Part shown: positions 1 through 13,002 of the stretch, one piece after another
Layout: each line of letters begins with the position of its first letter
How positions within the stretch are numbered: the stretch's first letter is position 1
Assembly (NCBI GenBank): GCA_028023455.1
Contig: JAQFVV010000454.1
Span: 372,001-436,000 of the forward strand
From: Epiperipatus broadwayi
Taxonomy: Eukaryota; Onychophora; Udeonychophora; Euonychophora; Peripatidae
Length of the DNA stretch: 64,000 nt
Direction of reading: 5' to 3'
Translations under genes and position numbers: made by a program
Notes under the pieces: model-generated
Told to the model about the DNA's origin: nothing
The model's database searches: none
What the model saw: the letters and a program-made list of their open reading frames with translations, nothing else

Positions 1-951
1 TTTAGGAGTAGAATTTGTGGGATGTTGTGTTCTGTAACTTGGATGCTTTTCAGTTCAGATGTAGTCCGATCAAGTTCTGAGAGTAATCTTAATGGCCCTT
101 TCTGGTATCTATTGTATTGGTTAATAAACTTTTGTGTTGTGGTTATAAATGTATTCCATCCTTGTAATGCTGGTAGATTCCATATCTTCTGTTCTTGAAA
201 GGTGATGTATATATCTGAGATTAATTGGGGGGGCACATTGTGCCTGTTGAGTAATCTCATCATCCAGGGGAGGTTGGTTGATGTATGAAGTTGTGGTTGC
301 AATTTGATGGTAGCTTGAACAGTGAGATGATCTGAAAAGGCAATAGGCCAAAGCTGTGTATCTATGAATGAGATCATTTCAGGAGAGTAGAATATGAGGT
401 CTATGAGCGAGTGAGTACTTCTGGTATAGAAAGAGAAGGCTCCTTCATGAAAGAGTGCTTTCCCACTGTGTATGTTTCTAGCAACCATCTTTAAATATTT
501 TTTCTCAAAATTGTCAAAAGTGTGGTTGAAATCACCAAGCCAGATAACTGGGCTAGGGTCCAATCTAATTGCTATGTTTATATTATGTATAACTTTGTGT
601 ACTATTTGTTCATCTTTAACCAGATACACATTGATAAGAGTGAACAGAAAACCCTGGATTTGTATAGTAGGAATAATGCAATTGGTATCTATGTGCAGGA
701 TTTTGAAGAAGTCAATAATTGAATTTCCATTGATGATGAGAGCAACCCCAGCGGTAGCTGAGATGGAGAAAGAGTAAATAAAGTAACCAAAGCTCTCAAT
801 TGTTTTTATTATCATGGGGTCTGTGTGAAGGTGAAGCTTAGTTTCTGATAAGCAAAGTATATCTGGTTTTTGGAGTTTGAACCAATGTGAGATAGCAAAC
901 GCCCTGTCTTTGGAGTTAAGCCTCCTGCATTGAGTGACGTTATTGTGAATG
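1..951 (-). pseudogene. LINE-A ORF2, N-terminal APE endonuclease (partial, frameshifted)
   Basis: This is the first part of the second ORF of a non-LTR retrotransposon, the apurinic-like endonuclease that nicks target DNA for target-primed reverse transcription. Read on the minus strand it starts with an ATG at about 951 that overlaps the end of ORF1 by some 14 bases, then needs a one-base shift near 925-930. After that it stays open to the window edge. Motifs seen in order are SETK (catalytic Glu), GDFN (Asp and Asn), STHSLIDLIFYSP and the terminal SDH. The same order is found in LINE-B at 14.2-15.3 kb, to which it is clearly but distantly related. The reverse transcriptase would lie beyond the left edge. 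The frameshift makes this copy dead unless it is a sequencing error. Confidence 0.85.
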
Positions 952-3480
952 ACATTTTGAAGTAGGTTGCTTGGTTTCTTGTTCATTAGCTAGAATACTT
1001 GCAGTGAGCTGGTAGTCTTTTTGTGTTAGGCAGACTTCAGGATCAGTTGATGGGATCCATAATGTTAAATCTTGGGGGGCTATTTGCCCAGAGGTATTAG
1101 CTTCAGGTTGGGTATGATATGAGTTTGATGTATTGTCATTATCTGATTTTAGGGATTCATCTTTCCATTTTTTATAGTTGGGACTGGCATTGCACTGTAT
1201 GTCATCAGAGGTTGAGGTGGTCTCATTTGAATCGATATTTCCGCTATTGTTATTGTTGTGAACAAAGGTGGTGGATTGTGTGTTTCTGTTGCGGCGCTTT
1301 TTCCTTTTGCGTGGTGTGGTGAAGGGTTTAGGGACATGGTCAGGCCCAGACTCTGTGAGGGTTGCAGTTTCTTCTTGCCTAGTTTCAGCATCCGTTTCTT
1401 TTTGCTCAAAGTCAGAACAAGTGTCTGTTGAAGAGAAATAAGTTTTGCTTGTCTTCTTTTGATGTGTTTGGTGGCATCCCTGTGGGTTGGTTTCTTGGCA
1501 TTGGTTTTGATCTTTTATGTTGTTTTGATGAGAATCATTTGTTGACTGATTATATGTTTTCAGCTTGATAGAAGTCTCATGCTCTAAATTTATATCTTGA
1601 TTATGTTCTATTTCGGGTTTTGTCTGTTGCATGTTTTGCTGTTCTTGTATATGCTCTTCTTTTGAACCACACTGATGTGACCGACCCGCAAAGGTACCGC
1701 AAAAGGTGCATTGTCTGGATGGGCAGTTGCGCAGTAGGTGTCCCGTCTTCCTGCATTCGAAACATTGCGATTCTACTCCCCAGAATGAGATGAAAAGAGG
1801 CACTCTTCCAATATGGATTGTGGGGGGGGATATCTAATGGCACTATGGCACTATTCCTTTTTTTAATGTAATTCGAAAGAGTGCTATGTTTTGCGGAACT
1901 TCTTCTTGTATTCCAGGTGACTTGCCCATAAGGCATTAGAAGGTTTTGTAAGTCAGAAATATTGAATCCCAAACCACAATTTTTTACCCTGCCACTTATT
2001 GAAGTGTCACAGACTATGTTTGGATTGATGGTAATTAGGTATCTCTTATCAAGTATCCTATATTTGTTTTTAAAAGCTTGTTTTGCCATGATGTTTGTAA
2101 ACTGGAGGATTATATAACGAGGGTTGGGGTGATATGATACCCTTTGAATCACTTTCCAGAGATCTTGGGCTTTTAGCAGGTCGAAGAGTTTACTGGTTGG
2201 AAAAGGGAATAATCTTAGTAAGTGGTCTGTAGTGGACAGAATGAGTGAGGCTTCATCATTGAAGATAGCGAAAGATTTTAGTAATCCTTGTGGCATGGCT
2301 TCATTGAATTTGGTAACTGTTTCAGTATAAAGCTGATGATTATTGAGTTGGTCATGAGAACTGTTTGATGGCTCATGTATAAACATTCCTGTGTCTGATG
2401 CCTCATCCAACTCCCCCATCAACTCAATCAATTGTTGTGTGGCTTCATTATTGTCTTGCGGATTATTTGAATTGTGTTTTATGTTTCCTGTTACTGATTT
2501 GTCATTATTGTTTGATTTTACAATGTTTGCATAAGTGTTGGCTGTTATATTATCTTTTTGTGTATAATCTGGTTTAGTTATATATCTTTGTGATTGCTTA
2601 AATTGTTCATTTGTTGTTTTATTGGAATCGTGATTATCATCTTGATGTTTGAAATATCCAATGTTTTGCTTTATTTCAGAGGAAGAGCTGATGTCTGTAG
2701 ACTCTTCACTATTAGTGTGATCTGGGTTTTTGTTTTGTTTTCAGGCACAAGCGTTGATGTGAAACTGGGTTTATAATTTTTTCTCTTGCTCGCGGAAAGA
2801 TTAATTTGCTTGATAGAACTCTTCATGGTATTGTATTCTCAGAGGAAGAGCTGATGTCTGTAGACTCTTCACTATTAGTGTGATCTGGGTTTTTTGTTTT
2901 GTTTTCAGGCACAAGTGTTGATGTGAAACTGGGTTCATAATTTTTTCTCTTGTTCGCGGAAAGATTAATTTTCTTGATAGAACTCTTCATGGTATTGTAT
3001 TCTATAACATTCGCATGGTTGACGTTAACTGATCGCGTTGTTCTAATTTGAGTTGCTTTTTGCATATTTTCGCCGCTGCAGATTTTATGTTTGGCTAAAA
3101 AAATTTTTTGTTTTTCCATTTAAAGTTGATTTTACAATGTGGTGAGGAGTTAATTCTCCATCAGAAGGGTCTTGTAAAGGGTTTCCTTCTGTTTTAAATG
3201 TCTTCTCTTTGGTATGAGGAAACTTATCCTTGTCGTTTTCCCTTCGTGTTTGTTTGCCAAGTTTTAACGTTTTATCGTTCAATGCGCTGGTGTTTATTTT
3301 AGAAACACAACAATTTGCTTTTGATAAATTATCTGATTTGTTTTGCTTTGTTATTGGGAAATTTAAATGTTTATATATTTTTTTCCCCTGACTATCCACT
3401 ATGGATTTTTGAAGTAATTCACCCCCCTCTTCCATGTTAGTTGTTGAAGGCTTGGAGCCTTGTAGGCCAGCCATGAACAT
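940..3480 (-). pseudogene. LINE-A ORF1, Gag-like zinc-knuckle protein, broken
   Basis: ORF1 of the same LINE is expected to be an RNA-binding protein that packages the element RNA. It is now in pieces: an N-terminal low-complexity part (3480-3085), a second piece in another frame (3119-2823), a middle domain (2431 to about 1820) and a C-terminal zinc-knuckle part (about 1800-940). The knuckles read CX2CX4HX4C (CFECRKTGHLLRNC), followed at once by a second variant finger CTFC..HQC. The middle domain aligns by eye with LINE-B ORF1 (shared pattern of a short hydrophobic domain, then zinc knuckles). Breaks include a shift near 1800-1830, a shift near 3100 and the 163-bp tandem duplication at 2678-3003. 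The stop lies inside the ORF2 start region, a usual LINE layout. Confidence 0.8.
2678..3003. repeat. 163-bp tandem duplication inside LINE-A ORF1
   Basis: The block starting AGAGGAAGAGCTGATG at 2678 is repeated at 2841. Each copy runs through GATAGAACTCTTCATGG to GTATTCT. The two copies differ by a few bases and one extra T in a T-run. A 163-base period is not a multiple of three, so the duplication by itself shifts the ORF1 frame. It is a local event in this copy. Confidence 0.9.
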
Positions 3481-3715
3481 TAGGAGATGACGTTATTCAA
3501 CTCAATCAAGGTGGGATCTAAATCAAGCTTAATGTGAACGTAAATTTTTTAAAAAACAAATGTAGAAGTGCGGATTAATAAAATTAGTACTTACAGTCTG
3601 TTTAAAATCATTTTGAGGTGAAATTCCAGATTAAAAGTGAATATTTTATTGTTTCAAAGGTGATATGATTTGAGCAACGACTGGTCCGTTGAGCCGCTAG
3701 AGGTCAGTTTATAAT
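3481..3715. other. 5' flank or 5' UTR of LINE-A, nothing else seen
   Basis: This stretch is AT-rich and upstream of the LINE-A ORF1 start. No clear element boundary or target-site duplication could be set here. The dispersed repeat begins just to the right. Confidence 0.4.
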
Positions 3716-5379
3716 CATTCTACTTTACATGTTAGATATAAAAGTATGTGTGCCAAAAAAGTGTTTATTTTTTATTATGAAATATTTTTCTTCTGGATGG
3801 AAAATTTTAACAAATTGATATCCAATTTTATATACATTATATCTTTGACAGGAAAGAGGGAAGAACTTAAAATTAATCTCATGATTGCCAAATAATCAAT
3901 TATTGTTATTATTATTATCATATAAATTTTAATTTTATCTTTAAATTGTTTGTATATGTTGGTAATATATTAATAAATGTTAAATTGTTTTATTGAATGA
4001 GGCATATATATTTCATTGAGAGTATTCTTTATTAGTTGTGATCATTCATCATCAATGGTTAATATTAATTATTTAAGATTTAATTAGATATATTAAGATT
4101 AAACAATAGTTATGAATTACTTTAAAAATTAAGTTTTATGATTAGGCTTAGTCCTAAAGCTGTGGTTGGAACTATTATCATTGTCATCATCATCATCATC
4201 ACATTTTAATTAATGAGCTAGGTAAATGTTTAAAGGCCATAGATAAATAAGTGATTTCATAGTATTTAGTTGACATTCATGAATAATTATAATGACCACC
4301 ATTCCATCATCTACATCATGCTAGGGTGTGTGAATTGCCATCCTAAATTAATAATATAATCTGAGCTAGTAAAACTTAAAAATATTGAAACGCATTTATT
4401 ATGTTAAGTTCTAAGAGATGATTTCTGTATGATGAATTTTTTATATACTCCACTTTAGTTTAAGGATGTTTTATGTTTACCTAAAGGTTAGTGCATACCA
4501 TGATATGGGTCTAAAAGCAAAATCCTCCATTTTTGTTTGAAATAAAGCACCAAAAAGGGATTCAAACCCAGTACATGTGAAAAAGTTATAAGATATAACT
4601 GTGTCTAGGTTCAGATAATCTAGTGGTGCCCTGCTAGACCATATTCACTTGTTATTTATTTAAATATGCACTGGACATCAAACCAAGAGATGGCAGTGGG
4701 TAAAATCTACTGTTGGATTTATTGAGAAGATATTTTATTGAGTTACCAGTGTACTCACCCACTTGATGTTATTTTCTGAGTTATAATAGTTTGTCTTTAA
4801 TAATTTGTTTATGGTTTCTACTTGTTTATTGATGATACAATGGCTGCCTAACTAGGGTTTGAAATAGGCCAGACACCTTAAATGACTATTCTCCAAGCAT
4901 TATTGTTTCTAATTATAGATCTTATGATATCTTTAGAAATCTTAAGTAGAAATTGATGAATAAAGCCACCGATATTTTTATTGACAATTAATATTTACTT
5001 GAGTATTGAAAGTAATAAATTTCAATGACTATTATAGTTACAACTTATCAGTCTCCCTTAATTTGTTCCTACTCATCATTTTGATTGCTATTGAATCATA
5101 TTTTAAGTTACCTTAATATGATTGATAACTCAGTCTGATCTTTTGTTTAATAGCCACTACTCAGGTATTATTATAATTCTTCTCATACCTTTATTAAGTT
5201 ACAATGCATTTTGATTCATAGCTTATACTCAGCAGATGGTAATATTTTATAAAATACAATTCTTTGCTTTTTGATATCAAATTTAAGTTATAATTTTTTT
5301 TTGTTTATTAAGTTATAATATTTGGATTTTTGATATTTTAATAAATTTGGATCGTTTGATCTCATTGATTTATGTTACA

Positions 5380-5414
<35 letters not shown>
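3716..5414. repeat. Unclassified dispersed repeat, copy 1
   Basis: About 1.6 kb matches the stretch at 38247-39730 in the same orientation, from the shared TCATTCTACTTTAC through the shared GACAGGAAAG and ATTAGGCTTAGTCCTAAA to the tail TTTGTTACAATATATAT or similar. The match has many substitutions and small indels, so both copies are old. No long ORF is present. Near 4560-4640 the minus strand has a B-box-like GGGTTTGAATCCC, so a tRNA-derived promoter is possible. The repeat ends in (AT)n(GT)n, as LINE or SINE tails often do. The class is unknown. Confidence 0.7.
5374..5414. repeat. (AT)n(GT)n microsatellite
   Basis: A short AT run passes directly into GT repeats at the tail of the dispersed repeat. 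Confidence 0.9.
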
Positions 5415-5550
5415 ATTCTTTTTTGATATCATCTGATTTCCTAATCTACTATATATAAAATTTTATTTTAGTAAAAAAATAAGGCATTCACAATATTAAA
5501 TAAAGATTTATTTATAAAATAAATACAAAAGCATATATTTTTCTTTTGTA

Positions 5551-6000
5551 AAAAGGGGAGGGTATTCTCAGAGCTTGTTAAGAGCTTATTTTGAAGCTCT
5601 ATATATAAAATTTGTAAATACAAGTGTATTAAATTAGGTCATGTGACATCTGACTTGGATTTTTTTGTTGTTGTTGTTATTAAGGCTTTGGTGATTTTAT
5701 AATACTAAAGCTATTAATATATGGTGTATCTAAACTTATTTCAGTCCAATATGGTTATTTAAGTTAGAAAGCTGGACTGAAAGACATATGGATGTCTGAA
5801 AACTTCAGATTTTCTACTTAATAGTTATACATTAGATAAAGTTCTGGGCTTGTCCTGGTATCTTAATCTAATTTTTGAATGTCCTAGTACCTCACTGATG
5901 ATGCCAGTAGCAGAAAACGGTCTGGGGTTGAGGATATTCTCAAAGCTTGTTAAGTGCTTATTTTGTGAGCTCTATATATAACTTTTCTCATTAATATGAA
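5551..6000 (+). mobile_element. HHR-B element: small hammerhead-bearing repeat, tandem 1.2 units
   Basis: The motif TATTCTC-GAGCTTGTTAAG followed by GAGCTCTATATATAA-like sequence occurs at about 5562 and again at about 5934, so the unit is near 371 bp in direct tandem. A hammerhead core lies between them at 5884-5934. The left copy starts with AGGGGAGGG, which corresponds to the base just after the predicted cleavage site (TGGGGTTGAGG) in the right copy. The element therefore appears to begin where the ribozyme would cut. The sequence GTCATGTGACATCTGACTT at about 5640 also occurs on the minus strand in the HHR-C element at 30.37 kb, so the two families share parts. No ORF. It is non-autonomous, and a Penelope-type or retrozyme-type relation is inferred. 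Confidence 0.65.
5884..5934 (+). ncRNA. Hammerhead ribozyme motif, type I, slightly degenerate
   Basis: CTGATGA is at 5895-5901. Stem II is TGC/GCA with a CAGTA loop. GAAA is at 5913-5916 and the cleavage C at 5922. Stem I pairs ACCTCA upstream with TGGGGT downstream (6 bp, one G-T). There is one extra A after GAAA, so the stem III pairing is imperfect. It is probably a weakened or dead ribozyme. Confidence 0.7.
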
Positions 6001-6596
6001 AACTTAATAAAGTTCAATCAATTAATAAATCACAATAACAGATTGAACATTAGTGAAATAGTCTATATTTTTTATTCCAAAGATAGACTTAAAAAAATAA
6101 ATAGAAGTAGAATGTGATAACTAAAGCATACATTTTAATGAACTTTTATTTTAGAAGTATATTATATTATCTAAAAACACAAAATAGAAAAAAAATTCAA
6201 TTAATAGCAAAATATTGTGATCTTTACTTTTTTGTTTAATACTGTAACACATGAGAAATGAAGCAGTCAATCTTAGCTTAAGATTGAGCTTCATAGTTCC
6301 ATCTACTAACCTGTATTGAAACCCTTTCCCATCCCGCTCCTTTTGTCGTGTGTGCATGCTTAAATTATAAAATGTTAACATTTTTTTTAAATTTTATAAA
6401 TTCTTTTTATTAATTATTAGTTTTTTTATTAAAGTATTTTAGGTGTGGCTCAGATGTATATATAGGAGCAAAATACTAACATAATATTGATTTTTTGCCA
6501 TTTATAATGGTCTGGAGTGAAGTCAAATATCCAGGCTTACCGTATCTGCCATACAGGGTGCCACTAGATCATTTGAACCTAGAATATAGAATCAAT
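6001..6596. other. AT-rich spacer, no gene seen
   Basis: No repeat, RNA or credible coding stretch was recognised. The 76-codon ORF on the minus strand here has no family features and is expected by chance in such AT-rich DNA. Confidence 0.5.
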
Positions 6597-8103
6597 TAAA
6601 GTTAAAAATGGTGTGGGACTAAAGCAAGGATGCCCTAAGTCACCTATTTTGTTTGTGTTATATTTGAGTGAAATGGAAAGAGCAATAGAAAAATTAGGAA
6701 GAGGGATAGAGATACCGTTAATAGGTAGTAAGGGAGTATATATTTTGTCAGGTTTTTTTTTTTGCAGATAATATATTTTTGTGTGCAGAAAAAAGAGAAG
6801 ATATGGAAGTTATGTTGAGGACATGTGCAAGGGTGGGTAAAGAGATGGGTATTAAATTTAGTGAAGAAAAATCAAATATAATGATGGTTAATACTGAGGA
6901 AAGAGATGTAGAAATTTTATTGGGAGATATTAAGTTAAGTGTGGTGAATAGATATAGTTATTTGGGAATTATTTTAAGTAATCAGAAAAATTATTTGGAT
7001 GAATGGGAGAAAAAATTGATAAATGAAGCAAAGAAAAGAAAGGGATTGATAAAGAAATTAACAGTATTTTCATATAATAAATATGATGTAGCTAGAATTA
7101 TATGGAAAGGAGTTGCAGTAGCAGGGTTAACATATGGTAATGATGCATTATATGTTAGTAAAAATATATTAGATTATTTAGAAAAAGCTCAAAGGGAAGT
7201 AGGAAGACATTCATTGGATGCAGAAGTATGGACAGCAAGGGAGGCAATTCAAGGAGAAATGGGATGGTCAAGTTTTCACATGAGAGATGCAAAAAGTAAA
7301 ATGAAAATGTTTGGTAGATTGCAGTTTATGGATAATAAAAGAATAGCTAAAATAGTATTCAATTGGGTTATGAGTAAAGGGTAGGTAACAAGGTGGGTGA
7401 GAAAGGTAATGCGGTATGCAAAAGATTTGGATAAAGAATTTATATCAGTATATTTGTACAAAAGATGGGATGATTGTGCTAAGAGAATTATTGAGTGTTA
7501 TAGTAGTAAGGAATGGGATAAAAAAATAAATTTATTAATAAAGATAGGGAGTTAGAGAGATGGAGAAATAGTATGGAGAGTAAAAAGAGTTTAAATATAT
7601 ATAGAAATACACAGAATATTAGGTGTGAGTTAATATATGATAATAGTAAGGAAAGTAGTTTATTGTTTAAGGCTCGAACGGGATCTTTAGCTACAAAAGA
7701 ATATACATGTAAATGGAAAAATATACGTGATTTATTTTGTAAATTATATAAGGAAGGAATTGAAAATATTAGACATTTGTTAATTGAATGTAAATGTTTG
7801 AAAACAGAAAGGGTACATATAATGAAGTTGTGGAAAAATAAATATGAAAAGAGTGATTATACAGAAAGTGAATTATTGGTTTTTATGCTGGGTTTGGGAA
7901 AAGATAAGGGGGATTTAGATATAAAGGTTATAGAGTTGACAAAAGTTATGTTGTGGAAATGGGATAGAGCAGATTATGGGTAAATTTAGAGTGGGAAATG
8001 TAAAAGAAAGTGGCTAACAGGTTTATCTGGGCATAATTGCTGAGATATTCTTGACTTCGTTTAAGGAGAAGCCATAATACATCACATACATACATACATC
8101 ACA
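6597..8103 (+). pseudogene. LINE-C reverse transcriptase, 3' half, broken
   Basis: This is the C-terminal half of a non-LTR retrotransposon polyprotein. It starts within the reverse transcriptase: VGLKQGCPKSPILFVLYLSEM (motif with QGCP.SP.LF) at about 6610. A frameshift follows in a T-run near 6755, then the damaged catalytic box (ADNIFLC where F/YADD is expected), the thumb (SYLGIILS) and a long C-terminal region broken by a stop at 7382 and a shift before 7573. The last part has LLFKARTGSL and a His/Cys stretch (NIRHLLIECKCLKTER), as in the C-terminal knuckle of several LINE clades. After the final stop at 7981 a 3' UTR of about 120 bp ends in CATA repeats. A second 3' fragment of the same family lies at 21775-22045 on the minus strand. 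The catalytic change and the shifts make it inactive. Confidence 0.8.
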
Positions 8104-8270
8104 TAGAAAATTTATAAAGTAGACAGATATGTGCTGTTAAGATCATGACCACAGCCCTAGTCACTAGCTCAAGTAGACGCAGAAACTTAATATATTTATT
8201 AAAATATATTTTTAATAAAGAATAATAAAAGCAATCACTGTCAGTATTAATAACACAAAAAGATTTTATT

Positions 8271-8340
<70 letters not shown>

Positions 8341-9470
8341 TGATGACACACAAACTTGAAAAATAATTATATAAAAAAAATTGTGTTTGTTTCATTATTA
8401 TTTACTATTATTTTTATTTGTTTTAACTTTTATTTTTAATCTTAGAAATGTTGAATATAGATGAGCTACCCTGATGACACACTTAAAAGACTTACAAACA
8501 TTTGATTCCAAGCTAAAAGTCTGCAGCCACACCAACGCTCACTTCCAGATATATATCAGCAACCAATGCAATGTGAACATGTTAGCATAGAATCACACTG
8601 ACAGGAATGTGCATCTGAACAGCGTGATATTATTGGAGAAAACATGACCTTCATCCTGTACAGGAAATGTACGTCTGTCTGATGAAGGAATCATGCATGT
8701 AATATAATAAAAAGAATAACACTTTGTAAGGATGGGAGAGTGGTCTATCTTGCCATGCTTATCTTCCCAATCCATAGAGCTGGAATGGGTCAATGGTGCA
8801 GGAAATACATCTGCGTCCATTTCACACCTCTTTGGGGTCATGCATTCAGTTGGACTCATTACCCTAGGTGCTAACATACTTCACATTATATTGATATAAA
8901 CATCCATATATCTCTCCACCAGCATTGACACAACTACGAAACAAATAGTCCGAAATCAAAACCCTTTAAAACTAACATATATTTAAACAAGTCTAGTAGC
9001 CATCTACACTCAACTAACATTTAAATCATTTTATTAATTTAATTCTAAAAAAAAATCTTTAGTTTAAGGTTTTAAAATCATTTTAAAATGACACATTATA
9101 TTTAACTTATTTTTTTACTACAAATATTATTTAACCTACTTTTCTTTTAAATTCAATAATGCACAAATAACAATATGTGTTTCTACTTTTAAATTTAAGT
9201 TTGCAATCGCAAACCCCTACCCTATTACAAACAGATCTTATTAAGCATGAATAAAAAAAAACAATATATATTTTAGGAGATTACGTTTTAACTTTAGATC
9301 AGAGTTTAAAATTGCACACTTTATAAAAATAATAAAGTTCTGGTTTGATTTAGAAAGAAAGTCTAAAATTCATATTTAAATAAAATTAAAGTTCAGAGAT
9401 TTTAAATTGAAGAGTTTATATTTCATATTTATAACTTATACTTTCCTTTCTCCATGTTCGTTCCTTTGCG
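8104..9470. other. Mostly AT-rich spacer with a moderate-GC patch at 8590-8880
   Basis: The patch at 8590-8880 is visibly richer in G+C than its surroundings and is open on the minus strand for 94 codons. I do not recognise the protein, and no splice context could be confirmed. The rest is AT-rich with no structure that I can name except the dinucleotide run at 8271-8338. Confidence 0.35.
8271..8338. repeat. (CA)n(TA)n microsatellite
   Basis: CA dinucleotides pass directly into about 48 bp of TA dinucleotides. Confidence 0.95.
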
Positions 9471-9985
9471 ATGAAGATCTGAGTTTATGCAAGAGCCATT
9501 TCTTGTGGACGATGATGATTTTATGAAGATTTCCAAAGACATTACTAGTGGATCGATGAGGGGATCCATGGAGATGAAAGCTGCCTCTGGCCAGCCAAAC
9601 TGGAGGAAGCATGATGAAGCAGATTACATTCTTGGTGGCAGCAACAATAGCTTTTTTTTTAATTTTCTTACTTTTAGCAAAGACAAAGGAATTCAAATTT
9701 TTAATTTTTCTAATCTTGAACTAACTATTTCTTTTGGATTTTTCTTTTTATACTTCTCAAGCATTTTATCTCTGGAATGTATGTATGTATGTATCCATCA
9801 AACATATTCCATATCTCTATTTCATTGGTTCCTTGAGTTTGTGGCCAAGTAGATTTTGGGTTTGTGGCTATGTGGATTTTTCCATTGAGGTCTGTGTCTC
9901 TACCTCTGGGTGGGAATCATCAACTCATCTCTTTTGTAATCATCTTTTCAATGGTCATTTTGCCCCAAGGATCTGTTTGTAATTT
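9471..9985. other. Higher-GC patch with possible coding, unidentified
   Basis: Bases 9480-9655 and 9785-9980 have a much higher G+C content than the flanks. On the plus strand, 9487 onward reads an acidic open frame (MQEPFLVDDDDFMKISKD...) for about 55 residues before a T-rich stretch. The minus strand is also open (9696-9436), so the coding strand is not settled. The second patch shows coding-like fragments on both strands but with stops. A host exon, an old gene fragment and a TE piece are all possible. Confidence 0.25.
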
Positions 9986-10663
9986 TTATTTTTAAGATTA
10001 AAAACTCTTGTTATTTTTAAAATTAAATGGTTTTTATTATATTTTATTTAAACTATAGAAACTTTGCTTCAATTCTACAATTTTTTTAAAGCTTATCTTA
10101 TTTTAATATTTAAATCAAACATATTAATAAATTAATAATTCGTTATTTGTGCATTTTGAACATTTGTGCTTTTAATTCAGTATTAGATATTTACAAAAAC
10201 ATTAAGTATTAGAATTTAAATGTAACGCATATATATATATCCCGTTACAATACTATAGTATAAAGAACAAGTTTAAAATATGAACCATTTAAAATTAAAA
10301 AAAAACATAAATAAAAATTGAATATAATTTAAAAAATTGTTTCAAAAAAATTACTTTTTCAATAACTATTTTTTTAAGCACAAGTATTTGCTAATAAATC
10401 ACATTATACACTATCTGATGTATGCGTCAAACAAATGAGAAATTTAGACAGATTACATGAGTTAAAATATTAGTTTAATTTCCAGAAAAATTCAATTACA
10501 TACGTAATAGTTCAATACATCGGTAAAGCATTACTGCATATGAATATATAATATTGAACTTCCACAACTGAGTTTACATGCATGGCTTTTATGTGCATCA
10601 TTTTTTTAATATATATTCTAGAATGTATAAAAGTTGAGTGTGTAACTAAATTATAAAGCAATG
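9986..10663. other. AT-rich spacer, nothing recognised
   Basis: No ORF, repeat or RNA that I can support. Confidence 0.5.
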
Positions 10664-11810
<1,147 letters not shown>

Positions 11811-12023
11811 GTTTTAAAAATTATTTTATTAGCATGAATTTTGTTACAATTATGTTACAATTACTATTGGCAGTACATGTGTAGACTTGAAAAAGGTTGA
11901 AGTTCCATTTAGAGTTCTATAGGGAATAATGTTCAGTAATAGACACTAAAGTCCTGATGTGGCAGGAATTTGTACAGTTCTGAGGCTGACTGGTGAAAAC
12001 ATGAGTTCATTTTTCTTGAGTTA
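11811..12023 (-). other. LINE-B 3' UTR
   Basis: Non-coding between the ORF2 stop and the trinucleotide array. No poly(A) is seen. The tail of the element on the minus strand runs straight into (TAG)n. Confidence 0.6.
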
Positions 12024-12983
12024 TTAATTATTTCTGTCCTTGTGATTTTTAGAGGTATCTGGGAATTTAATTAGGCTCCAGGTGGATGTAACTATATCTA
12101 TGGGAGCTATTAGATTATCTCTATTTTTAATCTTGGTTAATTTGTCTATAAATAATGATTGGTATTTGCGCGAGGTGGGATTGAAAACAAAATGACACCT
12201 GAGGAACCAAAGTGTGAACAGGAGAAAAATTGTTATTCTAATTGTGGTAAAAAAACCTTGGGGAATGTTTTCAATTAATGTTTGAAGGGTGGTTTTTGAA
12301 TTGCGAGTGATTGTGGAGATTAAGTCTCTATAAGTTTGCAAGGTGGGACAGGTGTGAATGAAATGATTCATGGTTTCATCCTCTCTATGACATAGAGAGC
12401 ACGTTGGGTCAATGTTGGCAAATTTCATTTTGGTTGCCAGGAATGAATTGGTTGGTAGGGCACTGAGGTTGATTTTAATAATGAAGTCCAGATATTTTGG
12501 CTCAAGGTACCAAAACTTAAATTTTGATATAAGTGATTTGTTTGTGACATTGAGTATACTGCTTGTATTTATGAGAGAGTCTACATTGTTGAGAGAATAA
12601 TGTGCTTCCCAGTAATTAATTTTTGTAAATGATTTAACCTGTAATTTGTTGAACTTAGTATTAATTTTGGCAAGTTGATTTATGAATTTATTTTTTATTG
12701 GTGGAGGGGTATCAGTGGGTAGAATTTTAATGAAAGATTGGAAAATAGGAAAATTAGTAGATAGTTTTACTAGAGTGTTATGGGCTTTTTGATAGTAGAA
12801 GGTTGTTATTGAGTGCAATGATAGGCCATTGTATTTGGTATGATTTTGTAGGCTATTGATACTAATGGAGGTAGTTTTCTTATTCCAGATTAGCTTCATA
12901 GATAAAGAGTTGATTTTTTTTTTAAAACTGTTGGTGAATTTTATGACTGGCGCATAATAATTAATTTTTGGGACTATTAACAT
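12024..12983 (-). pseudogene. LINE-B ORF2 C-terminal domain with zf-RVT knuckle
   Basis: This piece continues the reverse transcriptase reading in another frame: the thumb (LIVPKINYYAPV) followed by about 300 residues. Near residues 195-212 it has a CX2CX7HX4C finger (CSLCHREDETMNHFIHTC), the form known as zf-RVT in several LINE clades. Behind it come an aromatic and Leu-rich segment (LLFTLWFLRCHFVF) and a Lys-rich tail. The frame differs from that of the 13003-14163 segment, so a one-base shift near 13010-13040 separates it from the RT. Confidence 0.85.
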
Positions 12984-13002
12984 GTTGATTAGAGAAATTT
13001 TG

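Noticed and set aside
8671-8690. CTGATGAAGG at 8.67 kb
   Set aside because: No GAAA box or helix partner follows within range.
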